NCBI GenBank assembly: GCA_964035545.1
Contig: CAXIUT010000308.1
Location: 1 to 35,929 of the forward strand
Length of the DNA stretch: 35,929 nucleotides
Reading direction: 5' to 3'
DNA from: Bugula neritina
Lineage: Eukaryota; Bryozoa; Gymnolaemata; Cheilostomatida; Bugulidae
Of this stretch, positions 10,899 to 21,951 are shown piece by piece. Below the pieces are notes generated by a model. It did not search any database. It saw only the letters and a program-made list of their open reading frames with translations, and was not told the DNA's origin. A program made the translations under genes and the position numbers. Within the stretch, counting starts at the first letter, position 1. Each line of letters starts with the position of its first letter.

Positions 10899-12533
10899 AT
10901 GCTAAAAATGAACATTATTATCCTTATCTTCTTTCTAATTCAATCATAGATAGCATTGAAATAGAAGAATTTTGAAGAAAATTGAACTACTAAGAGATTG
11001 AAAACTCCTTAGTTAAAGATAATTTAAATTAAGGCTTCAGGATAGTTACCTTCAGGTCTCACAATAACTTAATAATAGTATTAAAATATAAACATTGACA
11101 ATAATGATTAATATGACTGAAATGATATATATTCTAACAATTTATAACAAAAAAATGAGTCAACTAATAGATCTAGAACAAACCATTGTTCCCAACCTCT
11201 CAGAATTCTCTGCTACCATCATGTCTTTCTATCTACTGACACTTGCTTACCACAGTTCTTATAATAACATTCTCTATCTTCTTTACAGTTCAAACTATCA
11301 ACCATATAACCTCACCGACCCGTATCAAAATTACTTTATCCTTCTATGGGATTCAAACTCATCAACATCTATCAACAACTATACAAGTATCAACTTTACA
11401 TGTAGCCTACAATGTCGCATCAAGGCAACTTCTTCTATGTTTTTGATAGAAAGCGAAGATGAAATTAAACTTTTTTCAATGTTTTAAGATCAAATGAATA
11501 TTGATTTCAGTTCTCCATTGCAGGCATATTCTAAATCATCTCTGCCCAACTCACCTCCCTTTAAATATTATTCTTCAGATATCTTCAAAACAATGTTTAT
11601 CTACACTGAAGGAACTAATCTATACTTTTTATATCATTCTTCATATAATTCCACGCCTTCTTCTATTTTTTTCATATTGCCTAGTTTTTATTCTTCAGTC
11701 TACAGTATAATCATTACTGAAGCATATGCTATCATTGCATTTCAAATAACAAATGGTATAGAAAGCTATCTAATTCCCTGTGTCAGCTGTGTATTTAATT
11801 ATCAGTATGTTTCAGGATCAGTTATGGACTCCTCAATGTATCGAACTTTTACCGCTAATCGTAATATTACTTCTCGATTTTGGGTAACAAGAGCTGATCC
11901 TGCTTTCTAGACTAATAATATCACCACTATATGGTATATAATTGACTCAAGAGCAGTGAAGTTGTCATTAGATTTGAATTCGAATACTTAATCGTTCATT
12001 AATTTTACACTTATTGGGTAGACAGGAAGCTATGATAGCAACTATAATGATCTTATTTTTTATGGAAAAAACAATACTTTTGTGGAAATATAGAACTACT
12101 CTCTTGCTGATTCATCACTCATACTCTATCTTCCCTCAAATAATTCAATAGAAAGGACAGCAATTTCAAATGATTCTCAAAGAATAGCAATCCATGATGA
12201 TTCTGATAGTTACTCAGTAAAATTATACTCATTAGTTTAAAACTGTTAAAGTTATGAAACTTCCCAAAATACTGGAGATGTTTGCTAATGTTCATAATTT
12301 ATAAATGGAAATTGCAAACAAAAAATATAAATAGTCTAAACATAACAATCTTCTTCTTTTCCTATTTACATAATTATAGTTCCAATCATAGCAATTCGTA
12401 TTTTTGAGAATATTTAGCTTTAATAATAATTGGAACATGGCTTATTTATAAACTATGCCAAAATTATCGAAAAAAGAGTAGAAGAACAGCTTGGAAATAT
12501 AATTCCTCATAATTTATTTCACTTTAAATTTGA
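10899..12533 (+). CDS. Type I membrane glycoprotein, N-terminal frame broken
   Basis: The secure part runs from about 11095 to TGA 12531-12533: a long luminal or extracellular domain rich in Tyr, Ser, Asn and Phe with many N-glycosylation sequons (NLT, NSS, NYT, NFT, NST). Next come a short Cys cluster (NCESYE, DVCECSEFINGNCK), one transmembrane helix (FPIYIIIVPIIAIPLIIIG, TWLIY) and a short basic tail. A 20-nt intron at 12398-12417 lies inside the helix and restores the frame. Upstream, ATG 10899 opens a good signal peptide (MLKMNIIILIFFLIQSEIA), but its frame meets TGA at 10983. No GT donor exists between them, and the frame changes again before 11120. Either sequence errors or gene decay explain this. 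Family unknown; a cell-surface receptor or adhesin is possible. Confidence 0.6.
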
Positions 12534-12575
12534 ATATATTATATTGAATTATCTATAAAATAAAGATAAATGCCA

Positions 12576-13724
12576 TCACTTCTTTGAAAACTTCAAATAA
12601 AATTCTCTGTCATCTACATTTTAAAACTTAGCCAAAAAGTTAACCTTATTTACCTCATAAAATCCTTAGTTTAATGCAGGTTCTTCTTTGTACTTAAAGA
12701 AAGTATGAATTGGAATTGAACCAGCTTTTCCTGACATATGCTTCCTCTTATCATTTGCCACCCTTTGATAATCGTTATGGAAACATACCTCTTTGGTAGT
12801 TAACATCTCAAAACAACGGATTTTCAACCCATACTGCTTACCAAGGTTTATAAAGTATTGTCTGTCATCTTTTTTAGGATTAGTATTATCAATCACAACG
12901 CTTTTTCCGTTTTTTATCTCTTCTTCAGCCACCTTATAACACTTTTCTTTAGTTTTAAGAGTATCTCGATTAACTCGGACATAGTTAGGTAAATAATTCT
13001 TACAAAAAGAAGATTTTCCTGAACCTGGAGCACCAACCATTATGACCATTTATTTTTAGACAAAGTTTACCTTATTGCCTTTACCTACAATAAGTTATCC
13101 CTCCTCAGGAACAGATGCAGGATTGAATCCTTTCACTTCTAGTTTATCTTTTTCTCCCTTAAAGATATTATCAGGTGTCTTAAAGAGAAGTCCAGCGTTA
13201 AGAGCAAATTTATAATCAGAATCTGAAAAATCTTTATGTTGACCATACTTTCGACCAGCAGCATCTCCACAATAGAAACTCTTATTCATATCTACCTTTA
13301 TTTTACTATTGAATCTTTATCTAAACAGATTCCACATGCCAAGTCCAGGCTTACGATAAGAATCTTCAGAAGTAGCGAAAAACACTTGCATTTAAATTCC
13401 CATTCCACTGGCCAAGTTTTCTACTTTAGTCTTGATATCATTAGCATTGGTCTTTCCTTTCTAAACTCCATTCTGATTACTGAAAATGACCACTTTGAAA
13501 CCGTCAGTGTAAAGTTTTTTGATTGTTGAGCTCACATTGTCAAAAAGGAATCTCCAGTCATCAGCATTCTTAGCAAATTTAGCCCCACTTTTAGGAGTTA
13601 CTATGGTATCATCCATGTCAAAAGCAGCAAGAAGAGCTGAATCCTTGAGGTTGGGAGAAGATCCTACAATGCAAGTTTAATGTTGGGTCCAGTTCCACTG
13701 TCCCATCATCTTATTTCCTTTCAT
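12576..13724 (-). CDS. PNKP: Polynucleotide kinase 3'-phosphatase
   Basis: This enzyme restores ligatable DNA ends by removing 3'-phosphates and adding 5'-phosphates in break repair. 382 aa, intron-free. The N-terminal HAD phosphatase has FDMDDT (35-40; catalytic Asp36, Asp38), SNQNG (82-86), RKPGLGMW and GDAAGR (153-158). The C-terminal P-loop kinase has GAPGSGKSSF (231-240), VNRDTL and VIDNTNP (277-283). The tail ALNEGFYEV through FYLKFSKK matches the PNKP end. Glu in NEGF, and in the strand before the P-loop (VEKEMVIMVG), is encoded by TAA at positions where PNKPs have Glu. There is no FHA domain, so it is the compact form. It is head-to-head with SPO11. Confidence 0.93.
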
Positions 13725-13905
13725 TTAATTATTTGATAATGTGATACTTTGATTGAATTTGTATTAATTTCTGATTAAATCTAATCTATCTCCCTCCAAA
13801 GGTCTCTTTCTACAGAATCTTGCAAATCTCCAACTAAAACCAACAAACATCCTAGCCACAGATTAATTATAAGTTAGTATTATAATTAGACTAATTTTAG
13901 CAAAA
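13725..13905. promoter_or_regulatory. Shared upstream region of PNKP and SPO11
   Basis: 181 bp separate the divergent start codons of PNKP (minus) and SPO11 (plus). Both transcription starts must be here, so the two genes could be co-regulated. No motif was recognised. Confidence 0.45.
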
Positions 13906-15003
13906 ATGGAATCCACCTAACCACATTCATCACCTTAAATCGAACACTTACTAAAATTTAAATTTAAAATACGAGAAGCACTTCAATAACAACAATACAA
14001 ACTACCAATACAAACTTTTTAAAAAGCCTTTGACTTCAATAAACTATCATATGTTAATCGATCTAAACAATTTCTCAATATTAGTATGAAATCAGTCTAT
14101 CTACTTACTCGGATCTTATAAATCATTGAAATAGTAATATAGCTCATTTAAAAACAACAAATCATCACCAAAAGGAACTTATACTATAAACTAGTGAAGT
14201 ACTATGCTACTAAGTACTATTTAGTTGACTTGGATATCGATTTGATCTGTTTTAACCTGAATATACAAAGATAATAGCTAAAAATTTTCAGTTCCAGTAG
14301 ATGTCTACTCTTTGGAAACCTTACTATCAATCTTAATCATCATGAACTATATTGTAAACCTAATATAGTAACCAATATTCCTCTAATTGAGCATTTAGGA
14401 CCAATTTAAACATAAAGTAAAACCTTGATTATTCTTGAAAAATAAAGTGCTCTCTATCAGCTACATCAATAACTTTTTAGATAAGTTATTCAAGGGATAT
14501 AGGATATTTAGTCTATCATATAAAATACTATTTTCATCTCATCTAAAGGATATCCTGACAGTACAACAAGAAACATTATTTAATCGCTTCTGCCTTTGAT
14601 AGATTCGATATATTACCTTGGAGATAGTGATATTTACGGTTTAGATATCATTTTATGTTATTCAATTGCCTATCATAATTGGAGTACTTTCATTAGCAAA
14701 GTTAAATGGATTCAATTAGAAAAATTAGTTGATCCCTTGAAGGTTACACCATAATTATTGACTCAAACAAAATAAGATAAATTAAAGTGCATAGAAGTGT
14801 TAGAAAGACCTTATTTCAAAGAAATAGAGATGTTTGTTCCTAACAATGATGAAGGTAAATAATTTCAAAATAAACTGATAGCTTGGAAAAGAAGAGTTAA
14901 AGCAATGCAAGCAAGTAATTCAAAATTATAACTCTAAGCTTTATTCAGATATTTACCTCAAGGCTGGCTTCAGTAAATTTTAACTGATTAGTATTGTATT
15001 TGA
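13906..15003 (+). CDS. SPO11: SPO11 meiotic double-strand-break protein
   Basis: Spo11 is the topoisomerase VI A-type transesterase that makes meiotic breaks by a tyrosyl-DNA linkage. 365 aa, single exon, normal family length. The winged-helix part contains KRNLYYKL with the catalytic tyrosine dyad at 93-94, followed by VDLDIDLICFNLNIQREEL. The Toprim part has LIILEKESALYQL (metal-binding Glu178), ISSKGYPDSTTRNII (211-225) and GDSDIYGLDIIL, with Asp240 and Asp242 as the DxD pair. The second Glu in LEKES is TAA, where family members have an acidic residue. All catalytic residues are present, so it should be active. The PNKP neighbour across 181 bp also acts on broken DNA ends. Confidence 0.93.
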
Positions 15004-15039
15004 ATAAATTCAGTTATCTTATAATATCTAAAATATCTT

Positions 15040-15527
15040 ATGCAAGGCTCCAACAACGATATCAAAACTATTATTTATGAAAGATTCAAACCTATCTTCC
15101 AGGCCTATGATAAAGACCTCAACTCCACTCTTGAACCTTTAGAACTTAAAGCTCTTCTTGCAGATAACCTTGGAGTCCCTGAAGGAGATATTTCTGAAGA
15201 ACAGTTGAACTGGCACTTTGGAAGAATTGATGAAAATGGAGACGGAAAAATTACCTTTTAAGAATATGTAAATGATTTTTTAGGTAGTTTTCTCATTTCT
15301 TTGGAGATCGAGCTAAGGTAGCAAAAAAGCAAAAAAAGTAAGGCGAAGAAGATGAGTTAATTGATATTACTTAATTCAGAAGACTTATGGAAGATACTTT
15401 TAAACCATTGAAAATAACTATTACCTAAGAAATGGTGCAATGGAACTTTGATAAGATCGATACTGATCACAGTGGACGTATTTCCTTTGAAGAATATATG
15501 AAATTTGTTCAGAAATACAACAGTTGA
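15040..15527 (+). CDS. Calmodulin-like EF-hand protein
   Basis: 155 aa after removal of one 20-nt intron at 15268-15287 (GTAAATGATTTTTTAGGTAG). The first EF-hand loop is near-canonical (DKDLNSTLEPLE, 24-35). The second is canonical (DENGDGKITFEE). A third hand is degenerate (EEDELIDITEFRRLME). The last is canonical (DTDHSGRISFEE). It is therefore a small Ca2+ sensor with about three usable sites, close to calmodulin/centrin in size but clearly not calmodulin itself, because the linker FGDRAKVAKKQKKEGEE is inserted between the lobes. It starts 36 bp after the SPO11 stop on the same strand. Confidence 0.88.
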
Positions 15528-15643
15528 TACATCAATCAAATATTCTTTTAATTTTTTTTAAATAACTCTTTTCTTTTTCAAAATAGCAAAAATTCAAGTT
15601 ATTTTCAAAAGCTCATAAATATTGACATCAATGAAAATGAAAA

Positions 15644-15913
15644 TCAGCCAAATGAAATACTTGATTTTCCTCCTGGAGGATTCACTATTTTAACACCTTT
15701 ACCTTTCTTAGCCTCTCCTGAATGTTCCACCACTTTGAAGCTTGAATCATTTTTCTATGGATTCTTAGTCTCTTGAACAGGCATAGGTTCAGGAATATCG
15801 TAATTTTTTTTGACAGGTTCTTGCTAATGTCCCCAACCAATAGAAAAGTTATTTTTTCCTCCAGGTTATTGAGTGATCTTGACTCCACTATATGTTTTTT
15901 TGCTGTCAGTCAT
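15644..15913 (-). CDS. Jupiter/HN1-like microtubule-associated small protein
   Basis: 89 aa, one exon, MTDSKKTYSGVKITQEPGG to TGA. Two copies of a short motif bracket the protein: VKITQEPGGKNNFSIGW (11-27) and VKIVNPPGGKSSISFG (near 74-89). PPGGxSxxxFG repeats are characteristic of the Jupiter/HN1 (JPT) family and the related plant SPIRAL1 proteins, which bind microtubules. The spacer is charged and proline-containing, probably disordered. The gene is too short to be split by more than a few TAA/TAG. Confidence in the family is moderate because the motif is short, but its duplication supports it. Confidence 0.65.
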
Positions 15914-16065
15914 TTTTAAAATTATTACTATCTACTAATAACAAATTACCGTTTTAGAATAGATTTACTACTGATTCTTCAAAAATAAATCAGATTTATG
16001 TTAATCATAGTAAATAAATTCAAATTGATTAATTCTCTATCTGATACAAATAAAAACAAATAAAA
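15914..16065. promoter_or_regulatory. Shared upstream region between divergent genes
   Basis: 152 bp between the Jupiter-like gene (minus) and the 765-aa coiled-coil gene (plus). AT-rich, with no recognisable element. Confidence 0.35.
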
Positions 16066-18363
16066 ATGACAACTCCATCATACTCTATTCCTTAACATCA
16101 TTTCTTAGAAGATTACTATAGTAACAAATAGTGGACCCCTTCACAATCATCTGAAAAAAACTCTCCTCCTTTCACCACTCGCTAATATGTCAATCATGGA
16201 GATATCAAAAAGTAAGAAATCAAAAATGATTATGGATAAATCATCTCAATATAAAATGGTTTTAAAAAACTAAAAACAAATCAAGTCGAAATGCTTAAAG
16301 AACTTAAAAAGTAATATGAAATTTTGAAAAATTCATAAATAAGATCTGGCATGTATCCAACAGATAGTCAACTACCTACAGATAGCAATCAAAGTAACTA
16401 ATAATCATCGAAAAGCATGTCAGAAGCATTATCTTCTGTCAGTAGCAAAGTCGAACAAAAAAATAGGAAATCTAGAAAAGAAGGGCAAATAGTGGCTCTT
16501 GAACGTAAAAAAATGGAAGTTTTACTCAATAATAGTATGAAAAAGATAGAATAGTTGCTCAGCAGCTAGATATAACTCAAAAAAACTGTCCTTTAGCTTA
16601 GAAATAAACTATAAAGCAATAAAGTTTTGGAATAAGATCTTTAAAACATGAATAAAGAACATAAAAGATAGATTTAAATATTGAGAAACTCTTTTGAGGA
16701 AGCTAAAAGATAATGCTAACTCACAAAATAAAAAATGAAAGAGTATAATAGTTCTCTAATTTCTGCAGAGGGAGAACTTGCTTTTGCAAAATTACAACTT
16801 AAGAAAAAAGATGAACATACAAAAGCTCTAGAATAAGATATTTATCTTGAAAAAAATAAATTATGTACTTCTGAGTTATAACTGAAGAAAGCTAGATTGG
16901 ATCTATAATTACAAGAGAGAAATTTTAAGGAATAAATTTTAATATTGAACAAAAGACTTACTTCCTCATAAGAATAATTCTTTTCTTAAAAAAATTAATA
17001 AAGAGAAAAGTTACTAAATTAATTATCTCTTAAAGAAGAACGATATAAATTATTACTTAATTATTCTTAAAAAGATCAGCAAGAACTTCTATAACAACAG
17101 CAGATATAAGATAAAGATACTATTCATAAGCTACAGAATGAAGTTAAGAATATAGAATCAGAGCTAGTACATTATAAATAAAAATAAAAGTTATTGATGT
17201 AAGAAATTGAAGTCTTAAAAACTGACAAAAAGTCTATTTCTTATTCATAAGTAGTTATATCATCAATACTTTCCAAATTAACATAAATATCTTCAAATTA
17301 TGATCAGAAATTAGCTTTAGAAGTAAATACATTAAAAAAACAACTTTAAAATCTTAAAATTCGAAACCAAAAAGATAATAAAGAGAGTGATTTGATATAA
17401 AAAATAAATAAAATGAATATTTATGAACAAAGTTTGAAAGCTAGAATACAATAACTTTAAATAACAAGTTAAGAATAAAACATTTAAAAACTTTATTTCA
17501 TTCGAGATATTAAAACAATTAAAGCTCAAGTATCTGAAGAAAGAAGAAATAAAGAATAAGCTCTTAGTTAAGTTAAAGATCTCAAAAAAACTTTAAGAAA
17601 AATTGAAGAATAAAATCAAAAATTACATATTTAACTTGATTCAAGAAATAGTCTAAAAGTAAATTCAAGTGAGACATAAAGCAGAAATAAGTATACACCA
17701 AAAGAATATTATCGAAAATAGTCAGAAATAGTAGAAATAAGATAAGATTTTGGACAAATGATCGATCATTATAAATAATAAATGCAAGAATATGAGGAAT
17801 AACTCAAACAAATAAAAAGACAACTAGCAGAGTAGTAGATAAAATCATATAAATACAAGTAAGAATCAGAGTTAAAATATTCATTATCTCGTACTCAATA
17901 TTAAGCATAGATCAATAGATTAAAAGATCAAATTAATAAACTAAAAAAAAATTATGCTTTAGAAAAAAATGATCAGATAAAATAAAAAGTAACACTTTAA
18001 TAAAAAATAATAGAACAAAATAAATAAATCGATTAAATTTTATCTCAATTGAAACTAATTCAAAAATAAAAAGATTCTTAACTTTAAAATTATAGAAAAG
18101 ATAACTAGAAAAAAATTAAAGGAATTCAAGAAGAAAATATCGAAAAAATAGGAAAATTAGGTCAACAAGTCTAGTCGTTAGCCAGCTTAGGTAATCAACA
18201 TGCACAAGTAGTGCATAGAAATGCTTGGCTATAACAGTAGTTAATTGAAACAAAACGATTAAATCGCCTAAATAATCAAGTTAATTAAGGAATTACACAT
18301 CTTTGGTCAATAAAAGAAGCTTAATACTCGAATATAAACTAAGTTTTAAAGTCTATTGAATGA
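16066..18363 (+). CDS. Large coiled-coil protein, 765 aa
   Basis: A single intron-free frame of 765 aa from ATG 16066 to TGA 18361. An N-terminal region of about 150 residues has Pro, Ser and Thr (MTTPSYSIPEHHFLEDYY). From about residue 150 to the end it is almost continuous coiled coil with a few short breaks. The C-terminal patch around ENIEKIGKLGQQV and QHAQVVHRNAWLEQELIE may be a small conserved segment. It has the architecture of a filament, basal-body or centrosomal scaffold; no family could be named. It converges with the FAM227-like gene 42 bp downstream. Confidence 0.78.
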
Positions 18364-18405
18364 TTTTTTAAATAATTAAATTACTATTAATAAAAGTTGA
18401 AACAA

Positions 18406-19633
18406 TCAACCAACATTCTTTTTAACAACTCCTAGAGAAGTCATAGTTATCCCTGCATTAAGCATACTAACAAGATAGTTAGCATATTAATGAGCTCCTC
18501 TTTACAGTTATTCTGCCTTTCTTCGATCAAGACGTTTATGATGATTAATAGTTTCTCTTTTTAGAGTTTTAATTTATGCATCAAGTATCTTCTTTTTGTT
18601 ATCATCTTCATTTTTCTGAGTCTATGACCAATCAAGGATCCGTCTAGCCTACTCTTTATAATGAGCAAACTTTTATTATTTCAATTGTTCATTCTTATCA
18701 ACTTGAGTATACTTCATCTTAAACTAAGGAACGTAATTTCTTGTTTTGTATTTATTAGTCTTGAGGTAAAGTTCAACGATAGGACTATATCTTATAGGAA
18801 GAGTTTATCTCTTTCTTGTTTTATCTATTCCTTTATCTTTTCCTAATCCACTCTCTATTTAACTATAAGGATTAATCTATTAGGCTTTAGAATCTACTTT
18901 TTTCGGTTTTCTAGCCAAAATATTTCCAGTACCAAGATCTAAAGTCCATTTTTCATAATAATATTTTTTATTTGTTATTTAAACTCCAGTAAATATTTTG
19001 CTAAAAGTTGTTAGCAGTTGATCTTTTAACGTACTATCAAATTTAGATCTACTTTTAGGAAAAGCATAAAAGAAAGAGTAAAACACTTATTGTGCTAAAG
19101 TGTTGAAGTATTCTTTAAAAAATATATCATTTTCTTTTTTATCTGGAATAGACAAAAACAATCCAATGTAATTTTTAGCTATTCTTTTTTAAAGTTGAGA
19201 TTCAGAATATTAATACTTTCCTTGATGAAAAAATTTACAAATTGATAGCCAAAAACAATCTGATACTAAAGCCTTGTTTTCATCTAAATTTAAATATCTC
19301 GTCCATTTCTCAATTATGTTGTCATTTGTTCCATCTCTGAATAAGTTATACTTTACTTTTGACGCTCCAACTGCTTGAAGTAAGTAGTTGATAAGGAAGT
19401 TATCACGTTAGCTACTATTCTACTAAACTCAACTGTTGAAGGCAGAGGAGTGAAGTCTTCATGAGTTGGAAAGTCTGTAGGAGGAATAGAGTCTTCCACC
19501 ATATAAACTTGATATTTTTTTGAGTTCAAAGAAAGTATCTTGTTTTGAGAAGTCGGCACTTCTGTCAACATAGTTCCTCTATTGCTTTGTAAAGATAACT
19601 ATACCTTTAAAATTTGTCTGTGATCGACTCCAT
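18406..19633 (-). CDS. FAM227-like protein
   Basis: 395 aa after removal of two 20-nt introns (19585-19604, GTATAGTTATCTTTACAAAG; 19337-19356, GTAAAGTATAACTTATTCAG). Residues roughly 90-200 carry the FAM227 pattern: SDCFWLSICKFFHQG, then RIAKNYIGLFLSIP, LAQEVFYSFFYAFPKSRSKF and an FTGVE stretch. The C-terminal third is charged and helical (KEEARRILDWSETQKNEDD). FAM227 proteins are conserved in ciliated eukaryotes and poorly characterised; a ciliary role is inferred. The start at ATG 19633 was chosen because intron 1 links it in frame to the later ATG at 19571. The gene lies 24 bp after the stop of the upstream gene on the same strand. Confidence 0.72.
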
Positions 19634-19657
19634 TAATAACAATAAAATAATAAAGCA

Positions 19658-20104
19658 TCATATTAATCTATAATTTTTCTTCTTTTGCATATTAGGCAAA
19701 TTTTTCGTTGTTTTCTTGGTCTTTTCCTTTGGAAAATAATCATTTCGTTTGGAAGAAGCTGTTTTCAAATCCTGATCATTTTAAGTTTTAACTCTTGTTA
19801 GTTATATCGATAGTTTTTCTGGACCGTTCGCTAAATCCATCCTATTTTCTTTATCACAGTCTTTGTTATGAATAGTATCCTATTTAGCTTTGACTAATAA
19901 CTTTATTTATCTTTTTTCAACAATCACAGGCTGTCTATTTTTAGTTGTCACAAGAATAAATGATGATCTATTTTGCTTATCTTTCTTGAAATCTTTTGAT
20001 AGAGAAATTCCTTTGCTACTCCTTCTTGAACTTGATCTTTCTCTTTGAGTAGTTGTTGAGCATTTACTTGCTCTGATCTTTAAAGTTTTATCCACCTGGA
20101 TCAT
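19658..20104 (-). CDS. Small basic protein, 148 aa
   Basis: A 148-aa frame (MIQVDKTLKIRASKCSTT onward) ending at TGA 19658. It is rich in Lys, Arg, Ser and Thr, including a RERSSSRRSSKG patch, and has no membrane segment. It is probably disordered, possibly nucleic-acid or microtubule binding; not recognised. Only 24 bp separate its stop from the start of the FAM227-like gene, so the two might share a transcript or have very short UTRs. Confidence 0.65.
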
Positions 20105-20266
20105 TTTAACGAATTATAATATTTGTAATTATCACTTCAAACCATTTCTAATTTTTAATTATTTTATAGAATAGCTAAAATATCATTTTTTCTATTTTTA
20201 ATTATTTCATTTCTTTGAAGATTCAATAATTAATAATTGATTTGACACTATAAATAAAATAATTAA
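20105..20266. promoter_or_regulatory. Shared upstream region between divergent genes
   Basis: 162 bp, extremely AT-rich, between the small basic-protein gene (minus) and the 549-aa gene (plus). No box identified. Confidence 0.35.
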
Positions 20267-21916
20267 ATGTAAAAGAAGCTAAATAAAGAGTAAAGACTCT
20301 TAAATGCAAAAGAGTATTTTAAATCTCTTGTTAAAGAAGCAAAACCTCGACCTTTTGAACTCAATATTTCTCTAACATCTAACCCGTTCATCAAAAACAA
20401 GGATAGCTTTAGATATATAACAAGTCATCTCAAAGAATACAATATTCGTATTAAAAATGGAGAAGTTAAAGATATATATTAAATAATTTCTTTTCAAAAA
20501 ACACATTCAATGTTATCAGACATAGCTCAAATTGAAACTACTTAAAATCAAATTGCTTCCTTATAATCTCTTTTTTCATGGTTCAAGTAACAAGAGAAAC
20601 TAGTTCAACAAAGATAAGATCAAGGTAATATTCGATATAAAATGAGCAAATAATATCGAGATGCTCTCAAGTATTAACCTTAAAAAGAAGAAGAATAAAT
20701 TGAAGAAGAACTTGATATTCCTTTTTATCTAATAGAAAGACTAATTGAACCTTTCAGAGTACATTAAAGGACACTACATTCTTAATATGATTAACCTTCT
20801 CGAAGATTAAATGACTACAAAGTGAAAACTTTAAATATACTTAGCCTTGCTTCTTTAGATAATCAAAAATAATAGGCAAAACCAGCTAAAGTTCTTTATC
20901 CAGTACCTCCTAAATATTAATATCCAAAAGAAGAGCTTCCAGAAAACATAAATTAATAACCACAAGTTGTTCCAGTTGAAGGTTAAAAAGCTGAAATTTT
21001 ACCTGGAACCTAAGGAGCTCCTATACCCTAATAGCCATAACAACCAGGAATGGATCTTGGAATTGGCTAATAGCCATAATAACCTTAGTAATAGGAACCA
21101 TAGTAGCTACCAGATAAATTACGTCCAAAAAATCCTCTATATACAGCAGCAATATCAACGATAGATAACACAGATACAGACAAAGAAGGATATTTATTTT
21201 ATAGAAGCAACAATACAAAAGAATAAAAGCATATGAACAATCATTACATCAGAAAATATCAAGATCTTGTTAAAAAGCAAAGAGAAGATATTAGTCATCT
21301 TGAAATAGCGCATGATTGGGCTAAAAGAAAATCAAGAATAGTTAAAGATATGCAAAGAAAACTATAATAAATGAAATTCAAACCAGAATATAGCTATTGT
21401 AAAGAAAATCCTGTTCCTTAATAAAGATTAACTCAGCAATAATAGATAAAATTTGGATTTTCATCAGCAAATAAACCAAGAGGAAGAACTCTTGAAGTCA
21501 ATCTCACCTTACCAGAAATTAAAAATCATGATGGGCTGACAGAAAAATCAATAAGAAGAGATAGAATATCATCACTAAGAAACAAATTTGCTAAAGTTCT
21601 TAATATAGCAGATTATTAAGAAAGAGATAGTGTTCCTTCTCTTTGTCAATATTCATCAAGAAGACGAGGATTTTCATAAATAATTCGGAATCACAGTCAC
21701 TCAAAAGAAAGACTTAATCAGCTAGAATAAGTCAACAGAATTAAATAAAAATTAACTAAAGTCAAAGTCAATGTAAACATAAAGTCATTATCAAGAGGAT
21801 TATGTCTCCCATAAAATGAGGATTACTTTTCTGAGACACCTAGAGAATTTCCATAAAAGCAATTACCAAGTAATCCTGACTTGATTGATGCTAAGAAGAA
21901 AAAGAAGAAGAAATGA
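20267..21916 (+). CDS. Unrecognised 549-aa protein with Pro/Glu-rich linker
   Basis: A single 549-aa frame, ATG 20267 to TGA 21914. The N-terminal half (MEKKLNKEERLLNAKEYF) is charged and helical. At about residues 245-285 there is a dense Pro/Glu linker (PIPEEPEQPGMDLGIGEEP and onward) in which many of the Glu codons are TAA or TAG. Under a Gln code it would be a Q/P tract. The C-terminal half looks like a conserved module (NPLYTAAISTIDNTD, REDISHLEIAHDWAKRK, TLEVNLTLPEI) ending in a lysine run. No family was recognised. It is followed 35 bp later by another gene on the same strand. Confidence 0.75.
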
Positions 21917-21951
21917 TGATATTAATATCATATAATAATCGTTAAATTTAA

